Source: Salipiger marinus (lineage in GTDB: Bacteria; Pseudomonadota; Alphaproteobacteria; Rhodobacterales; Rhodobacteraceae). From it: 64,000 bases of DNA. The notes beneath the pieces were generated by a model. It was not told where the DNA came from. It searched no databases and worked only from the letters and a program-made list of their open reading frames with translations. Numbering within the stretch: the stretch's first letter is position 1; every line of letters begins with the position of its first letter. The DNA is taken from the NCBI RefSeq assembly GCF_900100085.1, contig NZ_FNEJ01000016.1, forward strand, positions 1-64,000, given 5' to 3'. Both the position numbers and the translations under genes were made by a program. This document shows positions 34,123 to 42,736 of the stretch, in pieces.

Positions 34123-35214
34123 ATGCCCGACACCTCGCCCATCCTTGCCCTGCCGCTGCTGCAGCCCGCGCAGGCGCAGAAACATGTGACCGTGAACGAG
34201 GCGCTGCTGCTGCTGGAGGCGGCGGTGCAGCTGGTGGTGGAGGATCGCAGCCGCACCGCGCCCCCCGCCGAGCCGGGGCAGGGCCAGCGCCATCTGGTGG
34301 CGCCCGGGGCGGTGGGGGACTGGGCTGGGCAGGAGGGCGCGGTGGCGGTGTTCGACAGCGGGGTCTGGCGCTTCGTGCCGCCCGCCCCCGGCTGGTGGGC
34401 CGAGGTGCGCGCCGAAGGCCGGCAGGTGGTCTGGACCGGCAGCGCCTGGGAAATCCGCCAGCCCGATCTGGACCAGCTGCCGGGGCTGGGCATCGGCACG
34501 GCGCATGATGCGGTCAACCGGCTGGCGCTGGCCGCCGAGGCGTCGCTCTTCAGCCATGCCGGGGCGGGCCATCAGATGAAGGTCAACAAGGCCACGCCCG
34601 CCGACACGGCAAGCCTGCTGTTCCAGACCAACTGGTCGGGCCGGGCCGAGATGGGGCTTTCGGGCAGCGACGCCTGGGCGCTGAAGGTCAGCGCCGAGGG
34701 CAGCGCCTGGATCGAGGCGCTGGCGGTGGACGGGGCCACCGGCCATGTCAGCGGCGCGGCGGTGCAGGCCTCGGCCAGCGACGTGACGCCGGGGCGGCTG
34801 ATGCGCGCCGATTACGGCTACAGCCCCGGCAACCTGCTGGGCGAGGTCAGCCAGAGCGGCGGCCAGCCCACCGGGGCCGCGATCCAGTCGGGCAGCACCG
34901 CCAATGGCAGCTTTCTGCGGCTTGCCGATGGCACGCAGATCTGCACCCACAGCCTGACCATGCTGGCCGGAGCCTATAACAATGTCGGCGGCACATGGAC
35001 CTTTGCCCAGCCCTTTGTCGGCACGCGCAGCGTCAGCCTGACCGCGCCCAATTCGGGATCCGACTACATCAACTGTTCCGCGTCGCAATTCGGCCTGTGC
35101 CGACAGGGATCCGGCGGCGTCTCGGTGGTGCTGAACCTGACCGGCATCACCCCGATCGACCCGGCGGCGCAGGTGCGCAACGTCCGGGTCAGCGCGATCG
35201 GGCGGTGGGTCTGA
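34123..35214 (+). CDS. DUF2793 domain protein
   Basis: 363 residues from the ATG at 34123 (MPDTSPILALPLLQPAQAQKHVTVNEALLLLEAAVQL), which is the start of the DUF2793 family (TSPRLGLPYLQPAQAQKHVTHNEAL-like). The first 100 residues match this domain, found in phage tail- and gene-transfer-agent-associated proteins of Rhodobacteraceae. The remainder (FSHAGAGHQMKVNKATPADTASLLFQ and later Gly/Ser-rich stretches such as GLCRQGSGGVSVVLNLTG) resembles tail-fibre-like or receptor-binding segments. No signal peptide. It stands alone between parB and a terminator. Possible prophage relic or a surface-binding protein; function unknown. Confidence 0.75.
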   Translation: MPDTSPILALPLLQPAQAQKHVTVNEALLLLEAAVQLVVEDRSRTAPPAEPGQGQRHLVAPGAVGDWAGQEGAVAVFDSGVWRFVPPAPGWWAEVRAEGRQVVWTGSAWEIRQPDLDQLPGLGIGTAHDAVNRLALAAEASLFSHAGAGHQMKVNKATPADTASLLFQTNWSGRAEMGLSGSDAWALKVSAEGSAWIEALAVDGATGHVSGAAVQASASDVTPGRLMRADYGYSPGNLLGEVSQSGGQPTGAAIQSGSTANGSFLRLADGTQICTHSLTMLAGAYNNVGGTWTFAQPFVGTRSVSLTAPNSGSDYINCSASQFGLCRQGSGGVSVVLNLTGITPIDPAAQVRNVRVSAIGRWV

Positions 35215-35244
35215 GAGACTCACCCGCGCGCAGACGGCCCTTCT

Positions 35245-35269
35245 GTCGCTGGCCGTCCGGGCCAGCGAC
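35245..35269. terminator. hairpin between convergent DUF2793 and hlyD genes
   Basis: Exact 10-base arms GTCGCTGGCC and GGCCAGCGAC with a 5-base loop, 30 bases after the DUF2793 stop and 30 bases from the hlyD stop. Probably bidirectional. Confidence 0.6.
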
Positions 35270-35299
35270 GGGAAGTTTCCGGGATCCGGAAGACGCCCT

Positions 35300-36616
35300 C
35301 TACTCGCGGAAGGCCTGATCCTTGACCTTGATCACCGGCTTGATGATGTAATCGAGCACGGTCTTGCGCCCGGCGAGGATATCGACCTGGGCGATCATGC
35401 CGGGCATGATCTGCACCGTCTCTCCGGCCGCGTCGAGGATCGTGCTCTGCGTGCGGATCTCGGCCACGAAGACCTCCTCGTCATTGCGTTCCGAGCGCTG
35501 GATCGTGTCGGCGCCGATGCGCAGGATCTCCCCGTCCAGCGCGCCGTAGCGCGCGAAATCATAGGCGGTGATCTTCACCTTCACCTTCTGGCCGGGATAG
35601 AGAAAGGCGATGTCATCGGGCTGGATATAGGCTTCGACCAGCAGTGTGTCGTCAAGCGGCACGATCTCCAGCAGCGGCTCGCCGGCCCGAGCCATGCTGC
35701 CGCGGGTGGTGCGGTGGATGCGGTTGACCACGCCGCGCAGCGGCGCGCGGATCTGGGCCCGGCCCGCGCGCTGCTGCAGGGCGGGCAGGGAGGGTTTCAG
35801 CGCCGCAAGCTCGGCGGTGGAGATCGCAAGATCGGTGAGCGCATCGGCGCGGTAGCTGCGTTTCTGCGCCGCGATCTTCGCGTCGATCTCGGCCATGACC
35901 GAGGCGAACCGCCCGATCGCCGCCTCGGCCCGCACCTTGCGCCCCTCCCATTCCACCTCGCTCCGGCGCAGGGTCAGCAGCGTGGTCTGGGGTTCGATGC
36001 CGCGCGTCACCAGCGGCTCCATCATGGCGCGTTCCTCGGCCATGACCGCCAGCGTCTCCTCGGCGGTGGCAAGACCCACCAGTTCTTCCTCATGCTCGCG
36101 CTGGCGCTGCTCGCGCTGGTTTTCCAGAATGGCGATCTCGGTGGAGAGGGAATCGAGCCGCCCCTGATAGAGCGCGGCCTCGGTCTTCACCACCTCCGGG
36201 GCCAGCGCCACCAGCGACTCCTCGAAGGTCAGCCCTTCCTCCGTGCCGGCGATCTCGGTTTCCAGCCGCTCGATCCGGGCCATGAGCCCATAGGCGCGCT
36301 GCTGTTCCTGATCGAGCTGCGCGGTCAGCTGCATCCCGTCCAGTTCCATCAGCAGGGCATCGGCCGCCACCACCTCGCCCTCGCTGACATGCAGCGCCTC
36401 CAGCACACCGTTTTCCGCCGCCTCGATGATCTGCACGTCGCCCGAGGGCACCACGCGCCCGTCCGCCCGGGTGACGTCGTCGATCTCGGTCAGCGCCGCC
36501 CAGAGGACGGCGGCGGCGATGAAGCCGAGGATCAGCAGCAGCAGCAGGCTGTTGCGCGCGGGCGACCGGCCCTTCATCTGCCGGGCCAGCGCCTCGAAAT
36601 CCCGGTGCCCGCTCAT
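35300..36616 (-). CDS. hlyD: type I secretion membrane-fusion protein (HlyD family)
   Basis: Periplasmic adaptor joining the ABC exporter to the TolC-like channel. 438 residues: one N-terminal membrane helix (LLLLLILGFIAAAVLWAAL, about 22-40), a lipoyl/biotinyl-like half (DGRVVPSGDVQIIEAAENGVLEALHVSEGEVVAADALLMELD), a long helical hairpin rich in Glu/Arg (about 110-285), the second lipoyl half (IRAPLRGVVNRIHRTTRGSMARAGEPLLEIVP) and a beta-barrel domain near the C-terminus. The ATG overlaps the hlyB stop by four bases. Last gene of the sapC-tolC-hlyB-hlyD operon. Confidence 0.93.
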   Translation of the reverse strand: MSGHRDFEALARQMKGRSPARNSLLLLLILGFIAAAVLWAALTEIDDVTRADGRVVPSGDVQIIEAAENGVLEALHVSEGEVVAADALLMELDGMQLTAQLDQEQQRAYGLMARIERLETEIAGTEEGLTFEESLVALAPEVVKTEAALYQGRLDSLSTEIAILENQREQRQREHEEELVGLATAEETLAVMAEERAMMEPLVTRGIEPQTTLLTLRRSEVEWEGRKVRAEAAIGRFASVMAEIDAKIAAQKRSYRADALTDLAISTAELAALKPSLPALQQRAGRAQIRAPLRGVVNRIHRTTRGSMARAGEPLLEIVPLDDTLLVEAYIQPDDIAFLYPGQKVKVKITAYDFARYGALDGEILRIGADTIQRSERNDEEVFVAEIRTQSTILDAAGETVQIMPGMIAQVDILAGRKTVLDYIIKPVIKVKDQAFRE

Positions 36617-38757
36617 GCGCCGGTCCCCACGGCGCGGGGTGTGGTGGCGGAGTTGCGCTGCAACAGGCTCTTGGGGCCGTCGGCCTGCACCTTGCCGTCG
36701 CCGATCACGATGACCCGGTCGACCAGATCGAGCAGCGAGGTGCGGTGGGTGACGATGATCATCGTGCTGTCCTTCATGCGGCTGCGCAGGTTCTGGATGA
36801 CCTCGGCCTCCTTCTGCACGTCCATGGCGCTGGTCGGCTCGTCCAGCAGCAGGATCGGCGGATCGCCCACCAGCGCGCGGGCAAGGCTGATCGCCTGTTT
36901 CTGGCCGCCCGACAGGCCCTCGCCCTTCTCGCCAAGCGGCATGTCATAGCCGGCGGGGTGGCGGGCGACAAAATCTTCGACCCCGGCGATCTGAGAGGCC
37001 TTGAGGATCTCGGCATCCGAGGGCCGGATGCCGCCGATGGCGATATTGTCGCGCAGCGTCCCGGTGAACAGCCAGACATCCTGCAGCACCGCGCCGATAT
37101 TGCGGCGCAGGTCGCCCGGATCGATCTGGCGGATGTCCACCCCGTCCACCCGCACCGCCCCCGAGGCGGGCTGGTAGAGCCCGAGCAGCATCCGCGCCAC
37201 GGTGCTCTTGCCCGAGCCGATCCGGCCGAGGATCGCGACCTTCTCGCCGGGCTGGATGGTGAAGGACACGCCTTTCAGCGTCTCCACGAGCTGGCCGGGA
37301 TAGGTGAAGCGCACCTCCTCGAAGGTGATCTCGCCATGCAGCACCGGGCGGGAGATCCAGCTGCGGTCATCCGGGCGCTCGCTGTCGGCGCGCATCAGCG
37401 CGTTGAGCGAGCGGAACGAGCTGCGGGCCTGATTGAGCCGGGTCAGGGTCTGGGCCAGCTGCGCCAGCGGCGCCAGACAGCGCCCGGTCAGGATCACGCT
37501 GGCGATGAGCGCCCCCATCGAGGTCACGCCTTCGGAGATCAGGAACACCCCGTAGAAGATGATCATCACCTGCGCCGCCTGCTGGGTGAAGGCGGTGGCG
37601 TTCAGGGCGAACTGGGTGATGGCGCGGCTCTGGCCGCCGTGCCGGGCCTGTTTGGAGATGGCCTCCTCCCAGCGGGCGCGCATGAAGCGCGCCGCGCCGC
37701 TGGCCTTGATCGTCTCCAGCCCGGTGATGGTCTCGACCAGCACGCTCTGCTTGGACTGCCCGTCCAGCTGGCTGCGCTCGGCGAGCCGGCCCAGAAAAGG
37801 CTGCACCGCCAGCCCCACCACCAGCACCAGCGGCACCGCGATGGCGGGGATCAGCGCCAGAGGCCCGCCGATCAGGTGGATGACGAAGATGAACAGCAGG
37901 ATGAAGGGCAGGTCGACCAGCGCCACGAGGCTGGCGGAGGTGAAGAAGTCGCGCAGCGTCTCGAATTCGCGCAGGGTGCTGGCCATGGCCCCGGTGCTGC
38001 CGCGCCGGGCCGCCAGCTGCAGATCCAGAAGTTGGTCGAAGATGCGCCGCCCCATCATCAGATCGGCCTTTTCCCCGGCCCGGTCGATGAAGCCCGCTCG
38101 CAGGGTCTTGATGAGAAAGTCGAAGACCAGCGCGATGCCGATGCCGATCGTCAGCGCGATCAGCGATTCCGTCGCCTCGTTCGGCAGGATGCGGTCATAG
38201 ACCACCATGGTGAAGATCGAGGTGGACAGGCCCAGCACCGAGGTCAGCACCGCCGCAAGGATCACCTGCGCATAGGACCAGCGGTTCGCGGCGAGCGAGG
38301 ACCAGAACCAGTGCCCGCGCGCCGGGCGGGTGCGCGCCAGATCCTCGCGGTAATCGGCGCGCAGCAGCAGGGCATGGCCGGTATAGCCCGCCGCCAGCCG
38401 GTCGCGGGCGATCTCGCCGGGACGCTCGCCCAGATCGGGATCATAGACGATGCAGGTCTTGCCCCGCACCCGGTGCAGCACCACCGCGCGGTCATTTTCC
38501 AGAAACAGGATCGCCGGGGTCAGGCTGTCATCGAAGCGCTTCAGCGGATGCGCGCCAAAGGCCGCCTGCAGCCCCGCCCGTTCCGCCACCTGCAGCGCGT
38601 CGGGAATGGTGAGGTAGCCCTCCGGATCGGAGACCGCCGAATAGAGCGCGGCATGGGTGATCGGCCGGTCGAGTTCGGAGGTGACATGCAAAAGGCAGGC
38701 CTCCAGCGCCGAAAGCGGCCGCTGCGGCGCCTCGGTCAGGGCGGCGGGCGTGGTCAT
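36613..38757 (-). CDS. hlyB: type I secretion ABC exporter with C39-like N-terminus (HlyB family)
   Basis: Inner-membrane ATPase that drives secretion. 714 residues. Residues 15-140 form a peptidase C39-like domain (AVVLHRVRGKTCIVYDPDLGERPGEI) lacking the catalytic Cys of true processing peptidases, as in HlyB, so it should bind rather than cleave cargo. A six-helix membrane domain follows (about 160-440). The nucleotide-binding domain has Walker A GRIGSGKST (511-519), signature LSGGQKQ (615-621), Walker B ILLLDEPT (635-642) and an H-loop in IIVTHRTS. Overlaps both neighbours by four bases. Confidence 0.94.
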   Translation of the reverse strand: MTTPAALTEAPQRPLSALEACLLHVTSELDRPITHAALYSAVSDPEGYLTIPDALQVAERAGLQAAFGAHPLKRFDDSLTPAILFLENDRAVVLHRVRGKTCIVYDPDLGERPGEIARDRLAAGYTGHALLLRADYREDLARTRPARGHWFWSSLAANRWSYAQVILAAVLTSVLGLSTSIFTMVVYDRILPNEATESLIALTIGIGIALVFDFLIKTLRAGFIDRAGEKADLMMGRRIFDQLLDLQLAARRGSTGAMASTLREFETLRDFFTSASLVALVDLPFILLFIFVIHLIGGPLALIPAIAVPLVLVVGLAVQPFLGRLAERSQLDGQSKQSVLVETITGLETIKASGAARFMRARWEEAISKQARHGGQSRAITQFALNATAFTQQAAQVMIIFYGVFLISEGVTSMGALIASVILTGRCLAPLAQLAQTLTRLNQARSSFRSLNALMRADSERPDDRSWISRPVLHGEITFEEVRFTYPGQLVETLKGVSFTIQPGEKVAILGRIGSGKSTVARMLLGLYQPASGAVRVDGVDIRQIDPGDLRRNIGAVLQDVWLFTGTLRDNIAIGGIRPSDAEILKASQIAGVEDFVARHPAGYDMPLGEKGEGLSGGQKQAISLARALVGDPPILLLDEPTSAMDVQKEAEVIQNLRSRMKDSTMIIVTHRTSLLDLVDRVIVIGDGKVQADGPKSLLQRNSATTPRAVGTGA

Positions 38758-40106
38758 GGCAGCACCACGGGTTCGAGCGCGATGCCGAAGGCGTCAAGGA
38801 TGTCGCCGGTCAGGGCCAGCGCCTGATAGCCCGTGAGCAGCCGTTCCCGGCGGGCATCGACCAGCGTGCGCTGCGCTTCGAGAAATTCGCGCTGCGCGTC
38901 CAGCACCTCGAGCAGCGAGCGGCGCCCGATGGAGAATTCGTCGCGGGCGGCGGCGACATTGGCCTCGCTCGCCTCCACGGCGGCGCGGGCGGCGGTCAGG
39001 CGGCGTTCCCCGGCGGTGCGGTCCGAGGCGAGGAAATCCAGCGCGCGGCGGATGTCGCGGCCCAGCCGGTCCTTCTCGTAGCGCAGCCCGTCCAGTTCGG
39101 CCTCGGCCCGGTCGATGGCGGCGCTGGACTGCTGGCGGGTGTCGAAGGTGTAGTCGACCGAGATATCGAAAACCACATCCGCCCCGCCGCGATCGCCGCG
39201 CAGCGCCGTGCTGCCCAGTTCGACCCGGGGGGTCTGCTGGGCGCGCACCGCCCGCAGCCGCGCCTCGGCGGCCTCGATCTGGCCTTCGAGGCTGCGCATC
39301 CGCGGGCTGGCCGCGATGGTGCGCTCGGTGCTCCAGTCCAGCGCGGGGGCGCGGGGCGGGGCGCTGAGGGCGGAGGGGTCGGTGTCGAAGACCTCGGCAT
39401 AGATGGCGCGGGCCTGATCCAGCCCGGCCTCGGCATCGGCGGCGCGGGTCTCGGCATCGGCCAGACGGCTGCGGATGGTCAGCACGTCGGATTCGAGCCC
39501 CGCGCCGACGCTGCGGCGCTCCTCGATCTGGGTCATGTAATCGCGATGGGTGTCGAGATTCTGCTGGGTCAGCGCCAGAACCTCCTGCGCGGCCAGCACG
39601 CCCACATGCGCCTCGACCGCCGCCATGGCGGCGCCTGCGGCCTGCACCAGCCGCGCGTCGCGCGCCTGCCAGACCCCGGCGGTGGCGGCGGTGCGCTGGT
39701 TGCGGGCCACGCCACCGTCATAGATCAGCTGGCTCACCCGCACATAGGGGCTGGTGCTGCTGTTGGTGCTGTCGCTGCGCGAGGAATAGCGCGACTGCAG
39801 GTCGAGCCCGGTGGAGAATTCCGGGCGGAAGGCGCCCTTGGCCGCGACCAGCTCGGCCCGGGCCGAGCCGATCTCGGAGGTGGCGATGCGCACGTCGGGG
39901 CTGGTCAGCACCGCGCGGGCCACCGAGGCGCCAAAGGCGCTGCGTCCAAGATCCGGCGCCAGACGGGCGGCGGGCGGCGCGGGCGGGGGGGAGGCTGTGG
40001 CGGCGGGAGCCACGGGGGCGGCGTCCTGCTGCGGGGCGCGGTCCGCGCATCCCCCCAGAGCGATTACCGACGCCGCGATGCAGATGATACCGTGCCAGCT
40101 GGTCAT
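38754..40106 (-). CDS. TolC-family outer-membrane channel of the type I system
   Basis: 450 residues with an N-terminal signal ending near a lipoprotein-like motif (IICIAASVIALGGCAD, possible lipid attachment at Cys20) and then a Pro/Ala linker. The body is two long helical repeats typical of TolC-like efflux proteins: EIGSARAELVAAKGAFRPEFSTGLDLQSRYSS, VAEVL-type coiled helices, and a second half with RAQQTPRVELGST and AARDEFSIGRRSLLEVLDAQREFLEAQRTLVDARRERLLTGYQALALTG. Its presence in the same operon gives a complete, dedicated tripartite exporter. Four-base overlaps on both sides. Confidence 0.9.
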   Translation of the reverse strand: MTSWHGIICIAASVIALGGCADRAPQQDAAPVAPAATASPPPAPPAARLAPDLGRSAFGASVARAVLTSPDVRIATSEIGSARAELVAAKGAFRPEFSTGLDLQSRYSSRSDSTNSSTSPYVRVSQLIYDGGVARNQRTAATAGVWQARDARLVQAAGAAMAAVEAHVGVLAAQEVLALTQQNLDTHRDYMTQIEERRSVGAGLESDVLTIRSRLADAETRAADAEAGLDQARAIYAEVFDTDPSALSAPPRAPALDWSTERTIAASPRMRSLEGQIEAAEARLRAVRAQQTPRVELGSTALRGDRGGADVVFDISVDYTFDTRQQSSAAIDRAEAELDGLRYEKDRLGRDIRRALDFLASDRTAGERRLTAARAAVEASEANVAAARDEFSIGRRSLLEVLDAQREFLEAQRTLVDARRERLLTGYQALALTGDILDAFGIALEPVVLP

Positions 40107-40963
40107 GATCCCTCGGAGGTTGAGTAAGGTGAGGTTGCGCTGTCTTGCTCATAGGCGAGCGTCATGGCGTCGAGAAAGCCCCCGAGACCGTCGGGCGACG
40201 GGCTCTGCGCCCCGGTCTGCCGGGGGCCCGCGCGCAGGGCCCGGGCCAGCCGCCGCAGATGCGGCACGGTCTCGAGCGAGGTCAGATGCGCATGCAGAAG
40301 CTCCATCGCGCCCGTGTCCAGCAGGGCGAGCTTGCGCGCCTGTCCCAGCCGCGACAGGGCCGGCGGATCGACGACCCGGTAGGGCGCGAAACAGGGATCG
40401 GCAAAGGCGGGCAGGCTCTGCGCGGGCCGCAGCAGCGCGGCCTTGGCAATGGCGGCTCCGGCGCGCAGCGTCTGGCGCAGCGAGAGATGCCAGGCCTGCA
40501 GGAAGGCCTGCAGCCTGGTGAAATCCGGGGTCGGGGCGCCGGTGCCGTCGAAGGCCCGCCGCGGCGCGGCGGTGCCCGGGCCGAAACAGGGGCTGCCGGG
40601 ATCGCGGAGGATGCGGAAATCCGGCGCGAGCGCGCAGGCAAAGGGATGGGCGCGCAGCTGCCCCGGCACATAGATGCCGCTCCAGTCGCCGGTCTCGGTG
40701 ATCACGCGGGTATCGGCCTCGTCCTGCAGCCGGAGCAGGGCGGCGGGATAGAGCGCTCCGCCATGGGAGGCGAAGAGGATCGGCATGGCGCAGGCGGTCT
40801 GGTGCAGTTCGGCCAGCACGACCGGGACCGACAGAAAATCCCGGGCAAAGCCGTAGGAGGCAAAGGGCGTCCAGGACAGCGCCGGGCTGGTCTCGGCTTC
40901 AACCGGCTGGCCCGTCCGGGCAAGATGGTCTGCCAGAGACATGATCTGTGTGGGCGTGCTCAT
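40103..40963 (-). CDS. sapC: SapC-family protein, first gene of the type I secretion operon
   Basis: 286 residues of the SapC family (named from the S-layer secretion locus of Campylobacter fetus): FASYGFARDFLSVPVVLAELHQTACAMPILFASHGGALYPAALLRLQD, then TGDWSGIYVPGQLRAHPFACALAPD, and a later helical part. No signal peptide or membrane helix is clear. Biochemical function of the family is not established; its repeated linkage to type I exporters suggests a cargo-specific cytoplasmic accessory role. The stop overlaps the tolC-like start by four bases, so the four genes are translationally coupled. Confidence 0.8.
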   Translation of the reverse strand: MSTPTQIMSLADHLARTGQPVEAETSPALSWTPFASYGFARDFLSVPVVLAELHQTACAMPILFASHGGALYPAALLRLQDEADTRVITETGDWSGIYVPGQLRAHPFACALAPDFRILRDPGSPCFGPGTAAPRRAFDGTGAPTPDFTRLQAFLQAWHLSLRQTLRAGAAIAKAALLRPAQSLPAFADPCFAPYRVVDPPALSRLGQARKLALLDTGAMELLHAHLTSLETVPHLRRLARALRAGPRQTGAQSPSPDGLGGFLDAMTLAYEQDSATSPYSTSEGS

Positions 40964-41303
40964 GTCGCGGTCCCAAATATGGCCATGAAAACAACTTCGT
41001 CACTCTTATGCGCCCGAGCCTGACGGTCCTGTCTGCAGAGTTCAAGTCCGGTCTTGCACGGATCCCGGTCTTCCTGCAGGACGCAGGCATACTGCAAGCT
41101 CTTGCCGGAAATGATGTCCTGTTCTACGCAATGTGAAGCGGAAATGCCGGATTGTTGCAGATTTGGCGCGATCGAATTTGATTGTCCGGCTCAGGGAACG
41201 CGGCAAGGTCGTGTCGCAGGAGCGGACATAGTAAACAGGGGTCAGGCTGATCCGGTCCGATCCTCTCAGTCAATTGGACCATTTTTAGAACGCGAGGATT
41301 TCA
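40964..41303. other. intergenic region between divergent sapC operon and wza-like gene
   Basis: 340 bases without a credible gene. It is more AT-rich than its flanks and must contain promoters for the leftward secretion operon and the rightward polysaccharide export gene. No operator, riboswitch or strong hairpin was recognised. Confidence 0.6.
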
Positions 41304-42677
41304 GTGCCTTTCGATATGATGACCTTTGCTAGGATCGCCACACTGGCTCTGCTGGGCCTCGCTGCGGGCTGCGGCGTTTCCTATAACAGCCCGTCGGTCA
41401 GGGAACGCGCCGCAGGCGCGCCGGTCACGGTGGTGCCGCTGGATGCGGAAACGGTCGTGCTCGCCAATGCCGCAAAATACACGCCTCGGCAGCTGCCCGC
41501 CGAATTCTTCGCCACCGCCGGAACGGGCTCAGGGCTGATGGGGCCGGGGGCGCTGCCCGCCATGCCCTATCTTCCCGATGAAAACCGCCGCGTGTTGGAA
41601 TTGCGGCCGCTGCCCGATGTCCAGCCCCAACCTTATCGCATCGGCGTGGGCGATGTCCTGCTGCTGGCGACCCGCAGCGCGGGCGATACGGTGGAACAGC
41701 TTTCCGGGCTTCTGGCGGCGCAGAACCAGCGTCAGGGCTATACGGTGCGCGATGACGGCAGCATCGCCATTCCCGAGATCGGCGCCGTGCAGGTTGAAGG
41801 CCGTACCCTGCAACAGGCCGAGGACCAGATTTTCCAGGTCCTCGTGGAAAACCAGATCAACCCGAGCTTCAGCCTCGAAGTGGCAGAGTTCAACTCGCAG
41901 AAGATCACCGTGGGCGGTGCCGTGGGAACACCTGCCCTGCTGCCGATCACGCCCAACCGGCTGACCCTCGCCGAGGCGCTGACCGCGGCGGGTGGGATGA
42001 CGGTGCGGGACGTGGAATTCGCCTCGATCCGAGTCTACCGGGGCGGCACACTCTATCAGATGCCTGTGGAAACCTATCTGCAGCGCTCCGATCTGCAGCA
42101 GAAGGTGTTGCTTAATGGTGATGCGGTCTTTGTCGATACCAGCTACGATCTCGACCGCGCCATGGAATTCTATCAGGCGCAGATCGACGTCATCACCCTG
42201 CGCAACGAGGTGCGGTCTTCTGCCCTAGACGTGCTCGTAGATGAAATCACCTTACGCCGGGACGCATTGAGCGAGCGTCGTCAACTGTTCCAGCTTCAGG
42301 ACGAGTTGGGGGCAGTCGAGCGGGATTACGTCTACCTGTCCGGCGAGGTGAAGGCTCAGAGCCGGTTCGCACTGCCTTTCAACCAGCATGCGACGCTGGC
42401 CGATGCGCTCTATGATGCAGGCGGGTTTAGCAACACGACGGGTGATCCGAGCCAGATCTATGTGCTGCGCGGATCTTCCCGGCCTGAAGTTGTGGGCGCA
42501 ATCACTGCCTATCATCTCAATGCCCGCAATGCCGCTGACATGATCTTGGCAACTCGCTTCCAACTGCGTCCCAACGACGTGATCTTCATTGAAGAGCAGC
42601 CGATCACGCAGTGGAACCGCGCCCTGCAGCAGCTTTTCCCGACATTGATAAACTCTGCTGCACGAAGCGCTCTTTGA
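41304..42677 (+). CDS. polysaccharide export lipoprotein (Wza/KpsD-like)
   Basis: Outer-membrane channel for polysaccharide. 457 residues beginning at a GTG (41304) with GAGG about nine bases upstream. Lipoprotein signal ATLALLGLAAGC puts the lipidated Cys at 23. The poly-export domain follows (YRIGVGDVLLLATRSAGDT, GYTVRDDGSIAIPEIGAVQVEGRTLQQAEDQI), then SLBB-like segments (ITVGGAVGTPALLPITPNRLTLAEALTAAGG; VYLSGEVKAQSRFALPFNQHATLADALYDAGGF). The C-terminus lacks an obvious amphipathic helix. It could pair with KpsE/KpsMT at 9.5-14.8 kb or with a flippase-type system; no co-polymerase (Wzc-type) gene is adjacent. Confidence 0.9.
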   Translation: MPFDMMTFARIATLALLGLAAGCGVSYNSPSVRERAAGAPVTVVPLDAETVVLANAAKYTPRQLPAEFFATAGTGSGLMGPGALPAMPYLPDENRRVLELRPLPDVQPQPYRIGVGDVLLLATRSAGDTVEQLSGLLAAQNQRQGYTVRDDGSIAIPEIGAVQVEGRTLQQAEDQIFQVLVENQINPSFSLEVAEFNSQKITVGGAVGTPALLPITPNRLTLAEALTAAGGMTVRDVEFASIRVYRGGTLYQMPVETYLQRSDLQQKVLLNGDAVFVDTSYDLDRAMEFYQAQIDVITLRNEVRSSALDVLVDEITLRRDALSERRQLFQLQDELGAVERDYVYLSGEVKAQSRFALPFNQHATLADALYDAGGFSNTTGDPSQIYVLRGSSRPEVVGAITAYHLNARNAADMILATRFQLRPNDVIFIEEQPITQWNRALQQLFPTLINSAARSAL

Positions 42678-42736
42678 CCGTTCAATGGGCTGCAAGGCCC
42701 CTCGCCTAGGCCATGTGTCCCCGATATAGGGGGCAC

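Noticed and set aside
36745-38826. A 693-codon plus-strand frame opposite hlyB
   Set aside because: Antisense of an ABC exporter whose motifs are complete on the minus strand.
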